Shown here: positions 4,343 through 6,600 of the stretch, one piece after another
Layout: each line of letters starts with the position of its first letter
Position numbering within the stretch: the first letter of the stretch is position 1
NCBI GenBank assembly: GCA_013140935.1
Contig: JABFSD010001012.1
Span: 1 to 6,600 of the forward strand
DNA length: 6,600 nt
Direction: 5' to 3'
DNA from: Acidobacteriota bacterium
Lineage (GTDB): Bacteria > Acidobacteriota > Blastocatellia > RBC074
Made by a program: the position numbers and the translations under genes
The notes under the pieces: generated by a model
What the model saw: only the letters and a program-made list of their open reading frames with translations
Told to the model about the DNA's origin: nothing
Database searches by the model: none

Positions 4343-6600
4343 ATGATCCGTTCCCGTTACTCGTCCGCCTTTGCCGTATTCATTTGTGTCTTTTTTCTCG
4401 GAATCGTTGGTTGGCAGTTGCGTTCCTCAACCTCAGTCGCTGCGCAAGGCGTGCCTGCGCCCGTGACGGTATGGTCGCCGACCGGCGGCCCGCAAGATGC
4501 GCAAACCACCGCACTGTTTTTCAATCAAGGACAACTCTTCGCCGCCGCCAGTGAGAGCGTGTGGGCTTCGTCAGACAGCGGACGCACGTGGCAAAAGCGC
4601 GGCACCGGCTTGCCGGAACTCGCGCTGCCTGCGAGTTTCGCCGCGTTGGAAAATACGCTTTTCGTCGGGACGCGCTTGGGCGTTTATCGTTCGACCGACG
4701 GCGGACAACGCTGGCAAGCCGCCAACGTAGGCTTTCCCAGCAACCCGTTGAGCTGCTTCCTGACGACCGAAGCCGACCGGCTTTATGCGCTCACTTTCAA
4801 TAATGGACTTTTCGTTTCGACCGACAAAGGCGATAGCTGGACGCCGCTCAATCAAGGGCTGCCCGGTTACGCTTACGCTTATAGCGTACGCAACGGCGTG
4901 AGCTGGGTATCCACTGCGCGCGGCGTTTATCGTTCGACCGACGGCGGGCAAAGCTGGGCGCGCGTCCATCAGGGCATTCCGAATGCGGCAGTCGTTACTA
5001 CGATGGCGATTGTCGGTGAACGGGTCTTCGCCTCAGCGATAGAGCCGGGCGCTACTGGTTCCGCACAACTGCGCGGCGTATTCGTCTGGGACGAACCGAT
5101 GAGCCGTTGGCTCGCCTTTAACGACGGACTCAATTCGCTGAATATCAACCAACTCTTTGCCCACGGCACTGATTTGTATGCCGCGACCGACCGAGGCGTC
5201 TCTCGCACCGAAGCCGCGAGAGCCATGTGGGTATCAGTCAGCAACGGATTACGCGGCAATGCGACGGTGATGGCGGCGAATGGCACTACGTTAATCGCAG
5301 GCAGCGGCGGCGATCTTTTCACTTCGACGAATCGCGGCGACAGTTGGACTTCGCTCAATGCACGTTTCGGCACGGCGGCTTTTTTTACGGCCTTCGCCTA
5401 TAACAACGCAGGCGCTTATGTGGCGACGCCGTCGGGCGTATTCCTGCGGCCCAATCAGGTGCCAGCCGTGTGGCGGCGCGTCAGCGAGGGACTCACAGAT
5501 GCCTTCGTGATAGATCTCGCGACGCAAGGCCAAACGCTGTGGGCCGCCAGCCGCAGCGGCGTCGTGCATTTTTCTGGCAACAATGGCGATTCCTGGACGA
5601 ACCTCAGCACCGGCCTCACGAATCAATCACTCACCACCATCGCCGCGAACGACCGTATGGTATTCGTCGGTACGCAAGCGAGCGGCGTATTCAGTTTGAT
5701 TCGCCGTGACGGACGCGATCAGTGGCAGGCGGCCAATGAAGGACTGGGCGCGAGTCGCCGCATACACGATCTGTTGGCGACCAACACCGCGATTTATGTG
5801 GCGACTGACAAAGGCATCTATCGTTCGACGAATGACGGCGCGTTGTGGACTTCGCTCAACGTGGCACTGCCGACCGACGGCAGCACGGGCAAGATGCTCG
5901 AACCGAAATCGTTGGCCCTCGACGGCACGACGCTTTATGCCATCCTCGGTGTGCCGACTGATCCGACCTTCATCGGCTTTGGCCTTACCACGCCGAATGT
6001 CGCGTTGCGCTATGACTTGAACACCGCGCAATGGGCGCAAGTGCAAATAAGCCCGAACGTCCCCGCCGATTTCGCACAAATCCTGGTAACGCAACAAGGC
6101 ATGTTGGCGCTTGGCCCGGGAAATAATGGCTTCGGCGTGGTCAGCGGTGTCGGATTCCCCGTTCAATTGCCGCAAGCCCCTGTGTGGGTCTCCACTGATA
6201 AAGGTGCGACGTGGAATCCGGCAGACGCAGGCTTACGCCGAGGCGGATTCTTCGGCTTCATTTTTCAACCCACTACTTTTTATTCACAGGCAATCTTGTT
6301 AGGAGCGACGCCCACGCAAGGCTTGGTGGCTACGCTCAACGATCAAGGCATTTATGCACGCGATCTGGTAAGCCTGGCCTGCCGCTTTGAGGTAAATACG
6401 CGTACCAATACTTTGCCGCCAGCGACTGCGACCATCGCGGTGACAGTGACGGCCTCGGCGAATACCTGCTCGTGGCGCGCCGAAAGCCAAAGCGATTGGA
6501 TCACCGTCGTCGGTGGGTCGGGCGCAACCGGCTCCGGCGAAGTGCAACTAAACCTCGCGGCGAATCCGACCACCGCGTCTCGCAATGGCAGCGTATTGAT
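4343..6600 (+). CDS. secreted Asp-box beta-propeller protein with BACON-like domain (3' end missing)
   Basis: Open for 752 codons with no stop before the right edge, so only the N-terminal part is visible. Residues 1-34 look like a Sec signal peptide: Arg3 and Arg5, a hydrophobic core at about 9-24, and a likely cut after SVAA (34|35). Residues ~40-675 are repeats ending in Asp-box-like S-x-D/N-x-G-x-x-W motifs, eight clear ones (first SSDSGRTW at residue 76, last STDKGATW at residue 617) plus degenerate units. These resemble BNR/sialidase and Ycf48-type beta-propeller blades. Residues ~680-752 form a BACON-like all-beta domain (CSWRAESQSDWITV, then GSGEVQLNLAANP, then SRNGSVLI) with Cys680 and Cys709, which could pair in the periplasm or outside. 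The protein is probably exported and binds a polymer or partner. No sialidase catalytic residues are recognised, so enzymatic activity is not claimed. Given the neighbour ending at 355, a TIGR03437 tail beyond the window is plausible. Start chosen by signal peptide and AGGAG spacing. Confidence 0.87.
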   Translation, partial: MIRSRYSSAFAVFICVFFLGIVGWQLRSSTSVAAQGVPAPVTVWSPTGGPQDAQTTALFFNQGQLFAAASESVWASSDSGRTWQKRGTGLPELALPASFAALENTLFVGTRLGVYRSTDGGQRWQAANVGFPSNPLSCFLTTEADRLYALTFNNGLFVSTDKGDSWTPLNQGLPGYAYAYSVRNGVSWVSTARGVYRSTDGGQSWARVHQGIPNAAVVTTMAIVGERVFASAIEPGATGSAQLRGVFVWDEPMSRWLAFNDGLNSLNINQLFAHGTDLYAATDRGVSRTEAARAMWVSVSNGLRGNATVMAANGTTLIAGSGGDLFTSTNRGDSWTSLNARFGTAAFFTAFAYNNAGAYVATPSGVFLRPNQVPAVWRRVSEGLTDAFVIDLATQGQTLWAASRSGVVHFSGNNGDSWTNLSTGLTNQSLTTIAANDRMVFVGTQASGVFSLIRRDGRDQWQAANEGLGASRRIHDLLATNTAIYVATDKGIYRSTNDGALWTSLNVALPTDGSTGKMLEPKSLALDGTTLYAILGVPTDPTFIGFGLTTPNVALRYDLNTAQWAQVQISPNVPADFAQILVTQQGMLALGPGNNGFGVVSGVGFPVQLPQAPVWVSTDKGATWNPADAGLRRGGFFGFIFQPTTFYSQAILLGATPTQGLVATLNDQGIYARDLVSLACRFEVNTRTNTLPPATATIAVTVTASANTCSWRAESQSDWITVVGGSGATGSGEVQLNLAANPTTASRNGSVL
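4568..6214 (+). repeat. beta-propeller blade repeats (Asp boxes)
   Basis: Clear Asp boxes occur at 4568-4591, 4691-4714, 4817-4840, 4934-4957, 5324-5347, 5573-5596, 5825-5848 and 6191-6214. Degenerate units keep only the closing Trp, at codons 5108, 5228, 5471, 5723 and 6032. The 13 Trp codons are spaced 41, 42, 39, 51, 40, 39, 42, 41, 43, 41, 62 and 60 residues apart. A further unit without Trp (QGIYARDL, 6344-6367) may complete a set of 14. The box itself is known as a structural hairpin motif, not a catalytic one. Confidence 0.8.
4679..4947 (+). repeat. exact 26-nt direct repeat within the propeller gene
   Basis: The 26 bases at 4679-4704 recur exactly at 4922-4947, encoding Gly-Val-Tyr-Arg-Ser-Thr-Asp-Gly in blades 2 and 4. 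The offset is 243 nt, or 81 codons, about two blades. Outside the 26 bases the blades differ. A looser copy sits at about 5816-5839 (GIYRSTNDG). Confidence 0.8.
6380..6600 (+). other. BACON-like domain (coding, incomplete)
   Basis: Residues 680-752 of the propeller protein: Cys680, Cys709-Ser-Trp711, Trp719-Ile-Thr-Val, a Gly/Ser-rich turn, an alternating beta strand, and SRNGSVLI at the edge. The order CxW...SxWI...SGxGxVxxxVxxN...RxGxIxI is what I know of BACON-type beta-sandwich domains, often linked to carbohydrate or mucin binding and common in Blastocatellia exoproteins. The last strand and what follows are outside the window. Confidence 0.7.

Noticed and set aside
4219..4554. Plus-strand frame starting in the divergent region
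   Set aside because: It overlaps the propeller gene out of frame, while the frame from 4343 has a Shine-Dalgarno, a signal peptide and clear repeats. No family resemblance.
5627..6175. Minus-strand 182-codon frame opposite the propeller gene
   Set aside because: Arg/His-rich composition, antisense to strongly periodic coding sequence, so a shadow.
4568..6214. Sialidase (neuraminidase) enzyme
   Set aside because: Asp boxes are shared by many propellers. The N-terminal RIP motif and catalytic Arg triad, Tyr and Asp of sialidases are not recognisable here.

Overview
The window looks like Acidobacteriota DNA, most likely class Blastocatellia. The main clue is the protein ending at 355. It closes with the C-terminal domain type known as TIGR03437, which is strongly associated with Solibacter and Blastocatellia secreted proteins. 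A large secreted beta-propeller with a BACON-like domain, a FHA-TPR protein and moderately GC-rich coding sequence fit that assignment. It is inferred from protein style, not from a marker gene.

Layout: (1) 2-355, plus strand, is the 3' end of a secreted protein. (2) 356-435 is a convergent junction filled by a 9-bp repeat array with inverted copies. (3) 436-1581, minus strand, is a 381-aa mannitol-1-phosphate 5-dehydrogenase-like protein. (4) 1582-1649 carries a perfect 13-bp-arm palindrome. (5) 1650-3896, minus strand, is a 748-aa protein with an N-terminal FHA domain, about 11 TPR units and a C-terminal receiver-like domain that lacks the acidic pair. (6) 3897-4342 is a 446-bp divergent intergenic region. 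(7) 4343 to the right edge, plus strand, is the first 752 codons of a secreted protein with Asp-box propeller repeats followed by a BACON-like domain. It has no stop in the window.

The two minus-strand genes are 68 bp apart and could share a transcript from a promoter in the divergent region, but the palindrome between them could uncouple them. Their products (a phospho-dependent scaffold and a polyol-phosphate dehydrogenase) have no obvious shared pathway. The two secreted proteins at the edges face a similar extracellular role and may be domain relatives.

No mobile element, CRISPR array, tRNA, rRNA or recognisable defence system is visible. The most interesting points are the receiver-like domain without its metal-binding acids, the 13-14 unit propeller periodicity that suggests two seven-bladed propellers, the altered cofactor loop of the dehydrogenase, and two intergenic palindromic or repeat elements.
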